In this document: positions 26,329 through 34,743 of the stretch, in pieces
Numbering within the stretch: the first letter of the stretch is position 1
Layout of the letters: each line of letters begins with the position of its first letter
Assembly: GCF_000374925.1 (NCBI RefSeq)
Contig: NZ_KB895547.1
Location: forward strand, 62,001-126,000
Reading direction: 5' to 3'
Length of the DNA: 64,000 bases
Source: Arthrobacter sp. 131MFCol6.1
GTDB taxonomy: Bacteria; Actinomycetota; Actinomycetes; Actinomycetales; Micrococcaceae
Program-made: the position numbers and the translations under genes
The notes under the pieces: generated by a model
Database searches by the model: none
What the model saw: only the letters and a program-made list of their open reading frames with translations
Told to the model about the DNA's origin: nothing

Positions 26329-27828
26329 TCAGAAGGTGTTGCTGAGCTTTCGCGTGACATCGGCGAGGGACTGGTCGTCGCCCACGTTGCCGGCGAAGAC
26401 GATATACGGGATGCCCTTGGCCGGACCGTCCACCGGTTCCCACAGGCTGACGATGCCCGGCAGCATGGGCCCGCGGACGATCGCGTGCCGGATTTCCAGT
26501 CCGTGTGCGGCCACGTCCGAGGACGTGATGCCGCCCTTGGCGATCACGAAGCGGGGCGGGAAGGTCTTCAGCGTGCGGTTGACCACGGCGACGACGGCGG
26601 CCGAGACGGCGCGGGCGATCCGCAGGCTTTCGGCGGCGTCGGTGGTCTTGATCAGGAGCCGGCTCGTGTGCACGATCACGTCGCCGCCGCGGAGGGCAGC
26701 GACCACCGTGTCAACGGTTTCGTCCAGGTACTCCCCCGCGTTGTCACCGAGGAGCTTTTCGACGTCGATCTCCACGATCCGGGCCGCACTGTGCTGCTCG
26801 GTGAGGGCGTTGAGCTGGCGGGTGGTGACACCGACATGCGAGCCGACCACAATCAGGCCGCCGGCTTCCGAGGGGGTGTTGCCCGCATAGGCTTCCTCGC
26901 CGCTGAGTTCGGTGCGGATTTCCTGGCCGATCCGTGCCCGGACAAACGGCGGGCCCACGCGGTAGAGCAGCTTCTTGCCGCGGCTTTCCGCTTCTTCCAG
27001 GCCCAGGGCCAGGGCCCGCAGATCGTTTTCGGTAACGATGTCCGCCACGATCGGAGTCGAATCCGTGGCGGCGTCGATGGCATCGGCAATGGCCTTGGCA
27101 GAGATCTTCGGATCGGCGGAGGCCCGGATGATGTCCAGATCCAGCACGATCACCGAGTCCGCGGGGAACCGGCCGTTCGACTTCTCCTCGACGTACTTGG
27201 CCATCTCCGAGTTGGTGAACCCGAAGCTGGCGTCCCGGGCGAATTCGGTCTCGGCCACGGGAGTGAGCTGCCCGGCGTCCTCGCCTGTGCCGCGGGTGAA
27301 GTGCACGCCGCCGACCGTCACGCGGCCGGCGTCGGGGAACGCGGGAACGATCACGACGCCGTCCGTCTTCTCACCGTTGACGGCGGTGACGGTGGCGGCG
27401 ATGACGTCCGGTTCGAGCGGGTAGTGGCCGCGGAGGGTGGAATCACTCCGGCTGACAAAGCTGAGCCGCAGCGCGGGTTCAGCGGATGCGGCGGCCGCGA
27501 GGGCGTTGCGGACGATCTCCTCGTTGCGGGCAGCCGCCTCGGCAGGGTCAAGGCTGCGGGTGTTGGTCAGCACGTAGACCGCGCGCTGGCGCTGGCCGTC
27601 GACTTCGTACGCGAACGCCCAGGCAAAGTCCGCCACTTCCCAGCGGGTGAGGACCGGCAGATTCGCCACGGACTGGGTGCCGGTGGGGTCGTCGTCGAGT
27701 ACGACCAAAACTCGGGGGGATGCCTCGGAGGAGGCGGCCACGCTGTCTGCCACCAGCCGGGCGGGGATCGGTACTTCCGCGGGGAAAGCGGCCAGCACGT
27801 CTGCTTCGAGGGGCACTATGCACTCCAT
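26329..27828 (-). CDS. Four-carbon acid-sugar kinase (DUF1537, OtnK-type)
   Basis: A 499-residue kinase of the former DUF1537 family. DDDPTGTQSVANLPVLTRW near residue 45 is the N-domain motif. SRDSTLRGHYPLE-like SRSDSTLRGHYPLEPD and VIVPAFPDAGRVTVGG bind the acid sugar. The C-domain has LIVVGSHVGVTTRQ, VIAKGGITSSDVA and GPMLPGIVSLW for nucleotide binding. Family members phosphorylate 3-oxo-tetronates or related acids at C4. It is the first gene of the operon and lies 128 bases from the divergent GntR regulator. A palindromic operator lies 64 bases upstream. Confidence 0.94.
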   Translation of the reverse strand: MECIVPLEADVLAAFPAEVPIPARLVADSVAASSEASPRVLVVLDDDPTGTQSVANLPVLTRWEVADFAWAFAYEVDGQRQRAVYVLTNTRSLDPAEAAARNEEIVRNALAAAASAEPALRLSFVSRSDSTLRGHYPLEPDVIAATVTAVNGEKTDGVVIVPAFPDAGRVTVGGVHFTRGTGEDAGQLTPVAETEFARDASFGFTNSEMAKYVEEKSNGRFPADSVIVLDLDIIRASADPKISAKAIADAIDAATDSTPIVADIVTENDLRALALGLEEAESRGKKLLYRVGPPFVRARIGQEIRTELSGEEAYAGNTPSEAGGLIVVGSHVGVTTRQLNALTEQHSAARIVEIDVEKLLGDNAGEYLDETVDTVVAALRGGDVIVHTSRLLIKTTDAAESLRIARAVSAAVVAVVNRTLKTFPPRFVIAKGGITSSDVAAHGLEIRHAIVRGPMLPGIVSLWEPVDGPAKGIPYIVFAGNVGDDQSLADVTRKLSNTF

Positions 27829-27891
27829 TGTGTGTGGATCTATCAGTGGAAAAACTGCGGTTCTCCGCGAGCCGCAGTATGGACAAAATGT

Positions 27892-27908
27892 AAGATGTCA
27901 GACATCTT
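27892..27908. promoter_or_regulatory. GntR/FadR-type operator
   Basis: AAGATGTC A GACATCTT is a perfect palindrome of eight-base arms around one base, in the 128-base gap between the DUF1537 kinase and the divergent GntR-FCD gene. FadR-subfamily regulators bind such compact palindromes with a GT(N)AC-like core, so this is very probably its site. A second short inverted repeat, CTGCGG 27855-27860 with CCGCAG 27872-27877, lies in the kinase leader. Confidence 0.75.
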
Positions 27909-27956
27909 GCATATGAATGTTAGTGTGGCATATGGCACAACGACGCGCAAGTAGAC

Positions 27957-28718
27957 TTGGCCATCAGGGAGCACGCCATCAGGCAACAAGTCGCTGGACG
28001 GGGAGAATTGGCTAGGAAATCGCTGGTCGGCGTTGTGGCCGACGAACTGCTGGACCGGATTATTGCCGGCGAGTTTCCGCCCGGCGCGAGCGTCCCCGGC
28101 GAACTGGAGCTCAGCTCCCGGCACGAAGTCAGCCGCATGACCGTGCGCGAGGCCATGAAAACCCTTGAAGCCCAGCGGATTCTCAGCGTGGAACGCGGCC
28201 GGGGCACATTCGTGAACCCGGTGAACCGCTGGGGCTCCCTGGACGCCGTACTGCGGGCCGCCTCGGAGGGCACAAACGACGCCTCGGCCGCCATCCAGCT
28301 CATTGAGCTCCGGCGGATGCTGGAGACGGGCGCCTGCGAACTGGCTGCCGGGCGGATGTCGGATTCGGACATCCAGGCCCTCCGCGCGCACGTTGACCGG
28401 ATGCGGCTGGCCCACGAGAGGAATGATCTCGCGGCATTCGTGGAGGAGGACCTCGCCTTCCACGACCTGATCCTGCAGGCCTCGGAAAACGTCTTCGTCG
28501 CCGTGCTGTTCGAACCGCTGCACCGCGTGCTGGAAAAGCGGCGGACGGAAACTTCCAAGGTGCCGGAGATCCAGGAGCACGCCATCGGGCACCACCAGAA
28601 CATCGCGGACGCCCTGGCCTCCCGCGACCCGCACCGCGCCCGCGACGCCATGGACGCCCACATGCAGCAGACGCTCGACGATCTGAAGACCTTCGTGCTG
28701 GCCGGTGGCCCCGCCTGA
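27957..28718 (+). CDS. GntR-family (FadR/FCD) transcriptional regulator
   Basis: A 253-residue regulator. The winged HTH is near residues 25-80 (SRHEVSRMTVREAMKTLEAQRI, then VERGRGTFV). An FCD effector domain follows, with ELRRMLETGACELAA, DLAFHDLILQASEN and EHAIGHHQNIADAL holding the metal-binding Asp and His residues. It diverges from the acid-sugar operon and probably represses it until the sugar acid or its product binds. The start is uncertain: TTG 27957 gives the full frame, while TTG 28008 has a ribosome site too close to it. Confidence 0.92.
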   Translation: MAIREHAIRQQVAGRGELARKSLVGVVADELLDRIIAGEFPPGASVPGELELSSRHEVSRMTVREAMKTLEAQRILSVERGRGTFVNPVNRWGSLDAVLRAASEGTNDASAAIQLIELRRMLETGACELAAGRMSDSDIQALRAHVDRMRLAHERNDLAAFVEEDLAFHDLILQASENVFVAVLFEPLHRVLEKRRTETSKVPEIQEHAIGHHQNIADALASRDPHRARDAMDAHMQQTLDDLKTFVLAGGPA

Positions 28719-28753
28719 CGCGGGCCTGCGCCAGGCGAGCGAGAGGTCCAGTG

Positions 28754-29032
<279 letters not shown>

Positions 29033-29046
29033 TCAGGCTCCACATT

Positions 29047-29062
29047 ATACCCCCACGAGTAT
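29047..29062. promoter_or_regulatory. Candidate CsoR/CstR-type operator
   Basis: ATACCCCCACGAGTAT is a degenerate inverted repeat with a C-tract, 36 bases before the sensor start. It resembles the perfect site at 45956-45972. Autoregulation is inferred from this position. Confidence 0.5.
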
Positions 29063-29115
29063 TTTGCCTCCCGGGTGGCGGACTGCCTCGCGCGGCCGCC
29101 GACGCCCCCCACGCC

Positions 29116-29147
29116 GCCTCGCTAGGGGCATAAGTACCTAGCGAGGC
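29116..29147. promoter_or_regulatory. 11-base perfect inverted repeat abutting the SGNH hydrolase start
   Basis: GCCTCGCTAGG at 29116-29126 is exactly complementary to CCTAGCGAGGC at 29137-29147 with a ten-base loop. The right arm ends at the base before the annotated ATG and contains the only purine-rich stretch there, so it could hide a ribosome site or act as an operator. Confidence 0.6.
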
Positions 29148-30110
29148 ATGGAATATCGGCGTAATGCTGGTGATGTGAACGCCGCCAGGTTCCTCGAGCC
29201 GGACGCCGGCCATACCGGCGTCAACATCCCCGCCGCGGGGCCGTGGCATTCAGGGGATCAGAGCTCCGCACGCGGGCATTCCAGTGCCCCGCGTTCACGG
29301 CCCTGGAGCCGGTATGTCGCCTTGGGCGACTCGTTCACGGCAGGCGTCGGCGATCCGGAACCGCTGAGCCCCGGGGGCATGCGGGGGTGGGCGGACCGCA
29401 TTGCCGAGGAACTCGGCGAGGGCCGCCGCGAATTCGGATACGCAAACCTTGCCATCAGCGGCCTGGTGCTGCGCGAAATCCTCGACCAGCAACTCGAACC
29501 TGCCCTGAACCTGAAGCCCGACCTCGTCTCCCTCTCCGCTGGCGGGAACGATCTCGTGTTCCACCGCGGCGATCCGGACCGGATGGCCGCGGCCCTGGAC
29601 GACGCCGTGGCGGCGCTCTCGGGCACCGGGGCCACGGTGGTCCTGTTCACCGGCCCGGACTGGGGCGAGACCGCCGTGTTCGGACACATCCGGGGGAAGG
29701 TCGCGGTATTCAACGAGAACATCCGGGTCATCGCCGCCAGGCACGATGTCGTCATCGCTGATTTGTGGGCCCTGCGGCAACTGAGCGATCCGCGGATGTG
29801 GGATCCGGACCGCCTGCACTTCTCGCCGCTCGGACACCACACCATTGCGGCCATGGTCCTGGACACGCTCAGCGTGCCACACCGCCTGCACCCCCTGGAG
29901 CCCAAGCCGATGCCGCCGGGCAACTGGCGGGAGACCCGGGCCGGTGACCTGGCCTGGATGGCGCACTACATGCTGCCCTGGATGGTGAGCCGGATCAGGC
30001 CGCGCGCAGACGCCCCGCCCCGGCAGGCCAAACGCCCACTGCCGGGACCGCCTCCCGGGGTTCCGGACTCCGGGCACAAACCCCTAGTCCGGCCGGGTTC
30101 GGTCGGCTAG
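29148..30110 (+). CDS. SGNH/GDSL-family hydrolase
   Basis: A 320-residue esterase-type protein. VALGDSFTAGVGD near residue 60 holds the nucleophile Ser. AGGNDLVF is the block III Asn, and PDRLHFSPLGHH supplies the catalytic Asp-x-x-His. A 55-residue N-terminal extension is polar and without a signal peptide. The C-terminus is Pro/Arg-rich. An ester or lipid substrate is likely but not visible. The start is uncertain because a hairpin ends at the ATG; GTG 29172 is an alternative. It diverges from the CsoR-family gene. Confidence 0.87.
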   Translation: MEYRRNAGDVNAARFLEPDAGHTGVNIPAAGPWHSGDQSSARGHSSAPRSRPWSRYVALGDSFTAGVGDPEPLSPGGMRGWADRIAEELGEGRREFGYANLAISGLVLREILDQQLEPALNLKPDLVSLSAGGNDLVFHRGDPDRMAAALDDAVAALSGTGATVVLFTGPDWGETAVFGHIRGKVAVFNENIRVIAARHDVVIADLWALRQLSDPRMWDPDRLHFSPLGHHTIAAMVLDTLSVPHRLHPLEPKPMPPGNWRETRAGDLAWMAHYMLPWMVSRIRPRADAPPRQAKRPLPGPPPGVPDSGHKPLVRPGSVG

Positions 30111-30162
30111 TCTGCAGGAACGGCCCACAGCCGGGCATCGATGGCGATCACGAGGAGCGAAG

Positions 30163-30372
30163 TTGTCTAATCACACTTACAGCATTTCTGAAATTGTCGG
30201 AACCTCGAACGAGGGCGTCGATGCGGCCGTCCGGAACGGCATCGCCGAGGCCGCCAAGACCCTCCGAAACCTTGACTGGTTTGAAGTCAAGGAGATCCGC
30301 GGCCACCTTGAAAACGGGCAGGTCGCCGACTGGCAGGTCACCATCAAGCTGGGGTTCCGCCTGGAGCGTTGA
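30163..30372 (+). CDS. Dodecin-family flavin-binding protein
   Basis: A 69-residue dodecin, the usual length. Dodecins form hollow dodecamers that bind flavins (FMN, riboflavin or FAD) or CoA and buffer them. YSISEIVGTSNEGVDAAVRN and LRNLDWFEVKEIRGHLENG with WQVTIKLGFRLE cover the whole fold. The Trp at residue 39 is the flavin-stacking residue. TTG at 30163 follows a clear GAGGAG. It stands between the SGNH hydrolase and an aldo-keto reductase with its own short promoter region. Confidence 0.95.
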   Translation: MSNHTYSISEIVGTSNEGVDAAVRNGIAEAAKTLRNLDWFEVKEIRGHLENGQVADWQVTIKLGFRLER

Positions 30373-30468
30373 CGCCAGACTCCGGAACGGGACGGCACGC
30401 ACCGCCCCGCTCCGGAGAAACCCGCAACCCGTCAGGGCAGAGGAGGCCAGGGCGGAGAGGAAAACTTC

Positions 30469-31440
30469 ATGCGCTATACGCATCTGGGCCGCTCCGGCCT
30501 GACAGTCTCGCGACTTTGCCTGGGCACCATGAACTTTGGCCCGCAGACCGAGGAGACGCAGGCCTTCGCCATCCTGGACACCGCGCAGGCCGCCGGCATC
30601 AACTTCGTCGACACGGCCAATGTGTATGGCGGGTCGAGCCACCGCGGCTGGACGGAGGAGATACTCGGCCGCTGGTTCGCCCAAGGCGGCGAGCGCCGCG
30701 AGCGCACGGTGCTTGCCACCAAGCTGTTCGGCACCATGACGGACAGGCCGAACGAGTCCAAGCTCTCGGCACTGCACATCCGCCGGGCGCTCGATGCCAG
30801 CCTGAAACGGCTGCAGACGGACTACATCGATCTGTACCAGTTCCATCACGTGGACCGGAACACGCCCTGGGATGAGATCTGGCAGGCCATCGAGGTCGCC
30901 GTCAAGCAAGGGAAGATCCTGTACTCCGGCAGCAGCAACTTCGCCGGGTGGCACATCGCCCGGGCGCAGGAAACCGCCGGCCGCCGCAACTACAACGGGC
31001 TGGTCAGCGAACAGTCGATTTACAACCTGCTGACCCGGGACGTGGAGCTGGAAGTCATCCCTGCCGCACAGCAGTATGGCCTGGGGATCCTGCCGTGGTC
31101 GCCGTTGCACGGCGGCCTGCTCGGCGGAGTGCTGAAGAAGGAGGGCGACGGCGTCCGCCGCATCGCGGGCCGGGCCCTCGATGCGCTCAAGTCGCACCAG
31201 AAACAGATCCGGCGATACGAGGACTTCTGCGCCGAACTGGGCCAGGAACCCGCGGACGTGGCACTCGCGTGGCTGCTCCACCAGCCGGCAGTCACCGCTC
31301 CGATCATCGGCCCGCGCACCCTTGAGCAGCTCGAAGCCTCCGTCAGGGCGCACAAATTGAAGCTCGACGCCGACGCGCTAAGGCGCCTGGACGAGATTTT
31401 CCCGGGCCACAGAACGGCACCGGAAGACTACGCGTGGTAG
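30469..31440 (+). CDS. Aldo/keto reductase
   Basis: A 323-residue TIM-barrel NADPH-dependent reductase of the AKR superfamily. MRYTHLGRSGLTVSRLCLGT is the N-terminal strand. NFVDTANVYGGSS carries the catalytic Asp and Tyr, TVLATKLFG the Lys, and LYQFHHVD the His. PIIGPRTLEQLE binds the cofactor. The type resembles YajO/Tas-like reductases for aldehydes. The downstream neighbour is unrelated. No operon partner suggests the substrate. Confidence 0.93.
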   Translation: MRYTHLGRSGLTVSRLCLGTMNFGPQTEETQAFAILDTAQAAGINFVDTANVYGGSSHRGWTEEILGRWFAQGGERRERTVLATKLFGTMTDRPNESKLSALHIRRALDASLKRLQTDYIDLYQFHHVDRNTPWDEIWQAIEVAVKQGKILYSGSSNFAGWHIARAQETAGRRNYNGLVSEQSIYNLLTRDVELEVIPAAQQYGLGILPWSPLHGGLLGGVLKKEGDGVRRIAGRALDALKSHQKQIRRYEDFCAELGQEPADVALAWLLHQPAVTAPIIGPRTLEQLEASVRAHKLKLDADALRRLDEIFPGHRTAPEDYAW

Positions 31441-31502
31441 GGCGCGGGGGGCGGTTTTGGCACCCCGCCGGACACACCCGCAGGGAGCCGGGTGGCTCTT
31501 TG

Positions 31503-31522
31503 ATACTAAGCATGATTAGTAT
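31503..31522. promoter_or_regulatory. Palindrome upstream of the GlsB-family gene
   Basis: ATACTAAGCATGATTAGTAT has perfect seven-base arms around six bases and lies about 69 bases before the ATG at 31591. It may be a stress-regulator operator or overlap the promoter. No regulator is adjacent. Confidence 0.5.
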
Positions 31523-31590
31523 TAGGGCAGAAGGATGTAGCGCACCCGGCGATCCGGGTGCCTCCTCTATGAAAGAAGAAGGAACGAAAA

Positions 31591-31854
31591 ATGGGTTTTC
31601 TCGCATTTCTGATTCTGGGCCTCATCGCCGGAGCCATCGCTAAGGCCATCCTCCCGGGACGTCAGGGCGGTGGCATCATCATCACTCTGATCCTGGGCGT
31701 CGTCGGCGCCCTGCTCGGCGGCTTCATTGGCAGCGCACTCTTCGGCGTGGGCATCAACGAGTTCTTCTCGCTGTCGACCTGGCTGCTGGCCATCGGCGGT
31801 GCGATCATCGTCCTGCTCGTTTACGGCATGATCAGCAAGCGCTCAGCCCGCTAA
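31591..31854 (+). CDS. GlsB/YeaQ/YmgE-family stress-response membrane protein
   Basis: An 87-residue protein with three hydrophobic helices separated by glycine-rich turns (FLALI-like start, LIAGAIAKAILPGRQGG, then LGVVGALLGGFIG). That is the transglycosylase-associated family once thought to be a lytic enzyme. Members are small membrane proteins induced by general stress. AAGAAGGA precedes the ATG. A strong intrinsic terminator follows at 31873-31906, so it is probably a single-gene unit. Confidence 0.93.
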   Translation: MGFLAFLILGLIAGAIAKAILPGRQGGGIIITLILGVVGALLGGFIGSALFGVGINEFFSLSTWLLAIGGAIIVLLVYGMISKRSAR

Positions 31855-31872
31855 CACGGAGACTGACCGGAA

Positions 31873-31906
31873 ACCGGCCCTGGGTTATTCCCGGGGCCGG
31901 TTTTTT
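31873..31906 (+). terminator. Rho-independent terminator after the GlsB-family gene
   Basis: ACCGGCCCTGGG pairs with CCCGGGGCCGGT (one G-T step) around TTATT and is followed by six T residues. This is a textbook intrinsic terminator. Confidence 0.93.
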
Positions 31907-32022
31907 GCAATATTTTGACAGCAGGGTGGCCTGCGGGCCGCAAGAGCCGGCCCGCCACGCACTGTCCAGGAACTGTTCAGCAACATCTACTTTCCACCTA
32001 CGTCAGGGAGCAGGAGCACAGC

Positions 32023-32454
32023 ATGAAGGGCAAATTTCTTTTCGCCACCGGACTGGCCGCAGGATACGTCCTCGGATCGCGGTCAGGCCGCGCAGCCTAT
32101 GACAAGCTCAAGGCCAGGTCGGCAGAGCTCTGGCAAAGCAAGCCGGTCCAGGACAAGGTGGCCGTAGCCGCCGAGACGCTCAAGGAAAAGGCCCCCGAGG
32201 TTTCCGGGCAGCTCGGTGAAGCCGCCCGGCGCGCAGGAACGGTCATCAGCTCGGCCGTCCACCGCGACGCCGGCAAGGAGAGCACCTCCGCGGCCACGCA
32301 GGGAACAACCGCGCCGGGTACGTCCGTGCCTGTGGCCCCCGACGTGCGTTCCGATCCGGCGCTCAGCGATCAGGACGGCCAGGACTGGTCGGACGAGGGT
32401 GGCGCCACCCCGTCGGGCCCCGCCACCAGTGCGGACCCGGACAAACTGCCCTAG
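32023..32454 (+). CDS. YtxH-like hypothetical protein
   Basis: A 143-residue protein of unknown function. The start MKGKFLFATGLAAGYVLGSRSG looks like an N-terminal membrane helix with a GxxxG-like glycine pattern. A helical charged segment (SKPVQDKVAVAAETLKEKAPE) resembles YtxH or apolipoprotein-like stress proteins. The last 60 residues are Ser/Thr/Pro/Asp-rich and probably disordered. GGAG lies before ATG 32023. It may be an envelope stress protein, which is a guess from neighbours and composition. Confidence 0.8.
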   Translation: MKGKFLFATGLAAGYVLGSRSGRAAYDKLKARSAELWQSKPVQDKVAVAAETLKEKAPEVSGQLGEAARRAGTVISSAVHRDAGKESTSAATQGTTAPGTSVPVAPDVRSDPALSDQDGQDWSDEGGATPSGPATSADPDKLP

Positions 32455-32491
32455 GAGTTTGTTGAGGGGCCGCCGTAGCCGCCTCTGCCAG

Positions 32492-33322
32492 CTACCGCCC
32501 GGCGGAGGGCGGCAGCGCGCCGGCCACCACAGTGGCCCCCAGCTCCTCCGAGCGCAGCACCCGGGCCGCCAGTCCGTGCCTGCGAAGGATTCCGGCCGTC
32601 TGCGCGGCCTGCCGGCGGCTGGTCTCTATCAGCACGTGGCCGCCGGGCGCGAGCCACTGCCGCGCGCCGGCGGCGACCCGCCGCTGCACCTGAAGCCCGT
32701 CGGCGCCGCCGTCGAGGCAGGCCCGCGGCTCGTGGACGCGCGCCTCCTGTGGCATGGTTTCGATGTCTGCCGAGGGAACGTAGGGGGCGTTGACCGCCAG
32801 CAACCGGACGCGGCCCCGGAGGCCCGCCGGGAGCGGAGCATAGAGGTCGCCTTCGTGGACCTCCCCGCCCAGGGGCAAGACGTTCGTGCGCGCACAGGCC
32901 ACGGCCGCGGGGTCGATATCGGCGCAGTGGAGCTCGGCGGGGCCGGCGAGGGCGGCAAGCGCCGCACCGACAGCGCCGGATCCGCAGCAGAGATCGACAA
33001 CGACCGGCGCCGGCCCGGCGCTCAGCGCCAGGCGGCTTGCGTCCAGCAGCGCAGCCGCCTGCCGGACGAGGAACTCCGTCCGCCGACGGGGCACGAAGAC
33101 TCCGGTGTCGACCGCGATGCGGAGTCCGCAGAATTCCGCCCAACCGAGAATGTGTTCAAGGGGAAGGCCGGCAACCCTCCGCCCGGCCATCCGTTCCAGC
33201 GCCTCCGGCGTCGGGGCCGCGTCGATCAGCAGGCGGGCCTCGTCTTCGGCAAACACGCAGCCGGCTGCCCGGAGCCTGGCGGTGAGTCTCTCGTGCGGGG
33301 AAACATGGCGGATTACTGGCAT
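32492..33322 (-). CDS. HemK/PrmC-like putative protein glutamine methyltransferase
   Basis: A 276-residue class I methyltransferase. VVDLCCGSGAVGAALAAL is the SAM-binding motif I. AVNAPYVPSADI replaces the usual NPPY with NAPY, so the acceptor motif is a variant. The N-terminal region (RLTARLRAAGCVFAEDEARLL, VAGLPLEHILGWAEFCGL) and VFVPRRRTEFLV are typical of HemK/PrmC proteins. ATG 33322 has AAAGG upstream; a longer in-frame leader reads as noise. It is probably not the release-factor methylase PrmC itself, whose NPPY is strict. Such paralogues are common in actinobacteria. Confidence 0.85.
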   Translation of the reverse strand: MPVIRHVSPHERLTARLRAAGCVFAEDEARLLIDAAPTPEALERMAGRRVAGLPLEHILGWAEFCGLRIAVDTGVFVPRRRTEFLVRQAAALLDASRLALSAGPAPVVVDLCCGSGAVGAALAALAGPAELHCADIDPAAVACARTNVLPLGGEVHEGDLYAPLPAGLRGRVRLLAVNAPYVPSADIETMPQEARVHEPRACLDGGADGLQVQRRVAAGARQWLAPGGHVLIETSRRQAAQTAGILRRHGLAARVLRSEELGATVVAGALPPSAGR

Positions 33323-33576
33323 GGGAGCGCCTTTCGGTCGGGTGTCAGACGCCCTCACCGTGAACTGGCCGCAGCCGGCAGCGCTGGGCGGGCATCCTTT
33401 CTGGACTTGCGTGAACGGGACCCACCTCCTTTTGCTGCAGTTGCTCGATTTGCCCATGCTACCGAAGCCGCCCGCGGCCAGCTGTGATTGGCCTGCGGTT
33501 TGCGGCGGCGAATTGTGGCGCCCATTTCCGGGCCTGCTTGGGATGCCGTGGCAGCGCCGACTGGCAGGATGTCAAC

Positions 33577-34677
33577 ATGGACTCCATCCCTGCACACGAT
33601 CTCATCTGGACCGGCTCCTACACGGCAGATTCCGGCGGCCGCGGTACGGGGATCGGCGCGGTTGCCGCGGCGGCCGACGGCACACTGCGGTGGCTGGGTG
33701 TTGCGGCGGCAGCCGACTCGCCGTCCTTCCTGGCGGTCCACCCCTCACTCCCTGTGGTCTATGCCGTGGCCGAGCTGGCCAGGACCGTCCGGGCCTACCG
33801 CCGGGCCGGCGCCTTTGGCCTGGAACCCGCGGGCCCGGCGTGGCCGGCCGGTGACGCGGCCTGCCATGTCGCCGTCGAGCCTTCCGGCCGCTTCCTCGTG
33901 GTCTGCTGCTGGGGCGACGGCCAGGTGCTGTTCTACGGGCTCGACGCCGACGGCGGCATCGTGGGCCGGACGGCCGGCGTCGAATCGCGCGACCCGCACG
34001 GCGAGGCTCCCGACGGCGGACCTTCCCAAAGGGAAATGCGGCCCAGCCGCGCCCATGCGGCGCTCATGCTGGCCGACGGCAGGGTGATGACCACCGACCT
34101 CGGCCACGACCTGCTGCGGATCTGGAATGTCCGCTCGGGGCCGGGACTGGCTTTGGGGCCGGTCCTGGACCATGAGGTGGCCCTGCCGCAGGGCAGCGGC
34201 CCCCGGCACCTGGTCCAGCACCCGGGAGGCCACGTCTTTGTGGTGACCGAGTATTCAATCGAGGTGGCTGTGGCCGGGTTGTCTCCGGCCTCCGGGGACT
34301 TCCGGCTCGGCTTCGTCGGGCCTGCCACCGCCGGCGGGGCGCAGCCGGAAGATTCGGCGGCCGAGATCGCGTTGGCGCCCGACGGCAGGCACGCCTATGT
34401 GGGCGTCCGCGGTTCGAACCGGGTCTGCGTGCTGGAGGTGGAGGCCGGGGGCGCGGCGCTGCGTCCGGTGGCCGATATCCCCAGCGGCGGCAACTGGCCC
34501 CGCCACCACCTCGTCCGCGATGGCCTGCTGCACGTCGCCCACGAACGCTCCGGCGACGTCGTGACGTTTCGCCTGGACGCGGCATCAGGGTTGCCGGGTA
34601 TCGCCGCGGACCGGCTGCAGGTGGACTCCCCCACCGCGCTGGTGCCGGCGTGGGCCCGGCCTACGGCCGGGGAGTGA
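33577..34677 (+). CDS. Lactonase-family beta-propeller protein (6-phosphogluconolactonase-like)
   Basis: A 366-residue protein of the seven-bladed lactonase family (Pgl-like). Repeated blade motifs end in FLAVHPSLPVVYAVAEL, CHVAVEPSGRFLVVCC, RPSRAHAALMLADGRVM and GPRHLVQHPGGHVFVV. The segments LAPDGRHAYVGVRGSNRVCV and GGNWPRHHLV are the strongest family marks. Family members hydrolyse 6-phosphogluconolactone or other lactones, but many have other roles. ATG 33577 has a weak ribosome site. The flanking genes do not identify the substrate. Confidence 0.88.
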   Translation: MDSIPAHDLIWTGSYTADSGGRGTGIGAVAAAADGTLRWLGVAAAADSPSFLAVHPSLPVVYAVAELARTVRAYRRAGAFGLEPAGPAWPAGDAACHVAVEPSGRFLVVCCWGDGQVLFYGLDADGGIVGRTAGVESRDPHGEAPDGGPSQREMRPSRAHAALMLADGRVMTTDLGHDLLRIWNVRSGPGLALGPVLDHEVALPQGSGPRHLVQHPGGHVFVVTEYSIEVAVAGLSPASGDFRLGFVGPATAGGAQPEDSAAEIALAPDGRHAYVGVRGSNRVCVLEVEAGGAALRPVADIPSGGNWPRHHLVRDGLLHVAHERSGDVVTFRLDAASGLPGIAADRLQVDSPTALVPAWARPTAGE

Positions 34678-34743
34678 GGAGCCGGCGCCCGGCCGGCGCG
34701 GTTCGGCGGTGAAGAGCAGGCGGTGAGAAAGCAGGCGGCTGGG

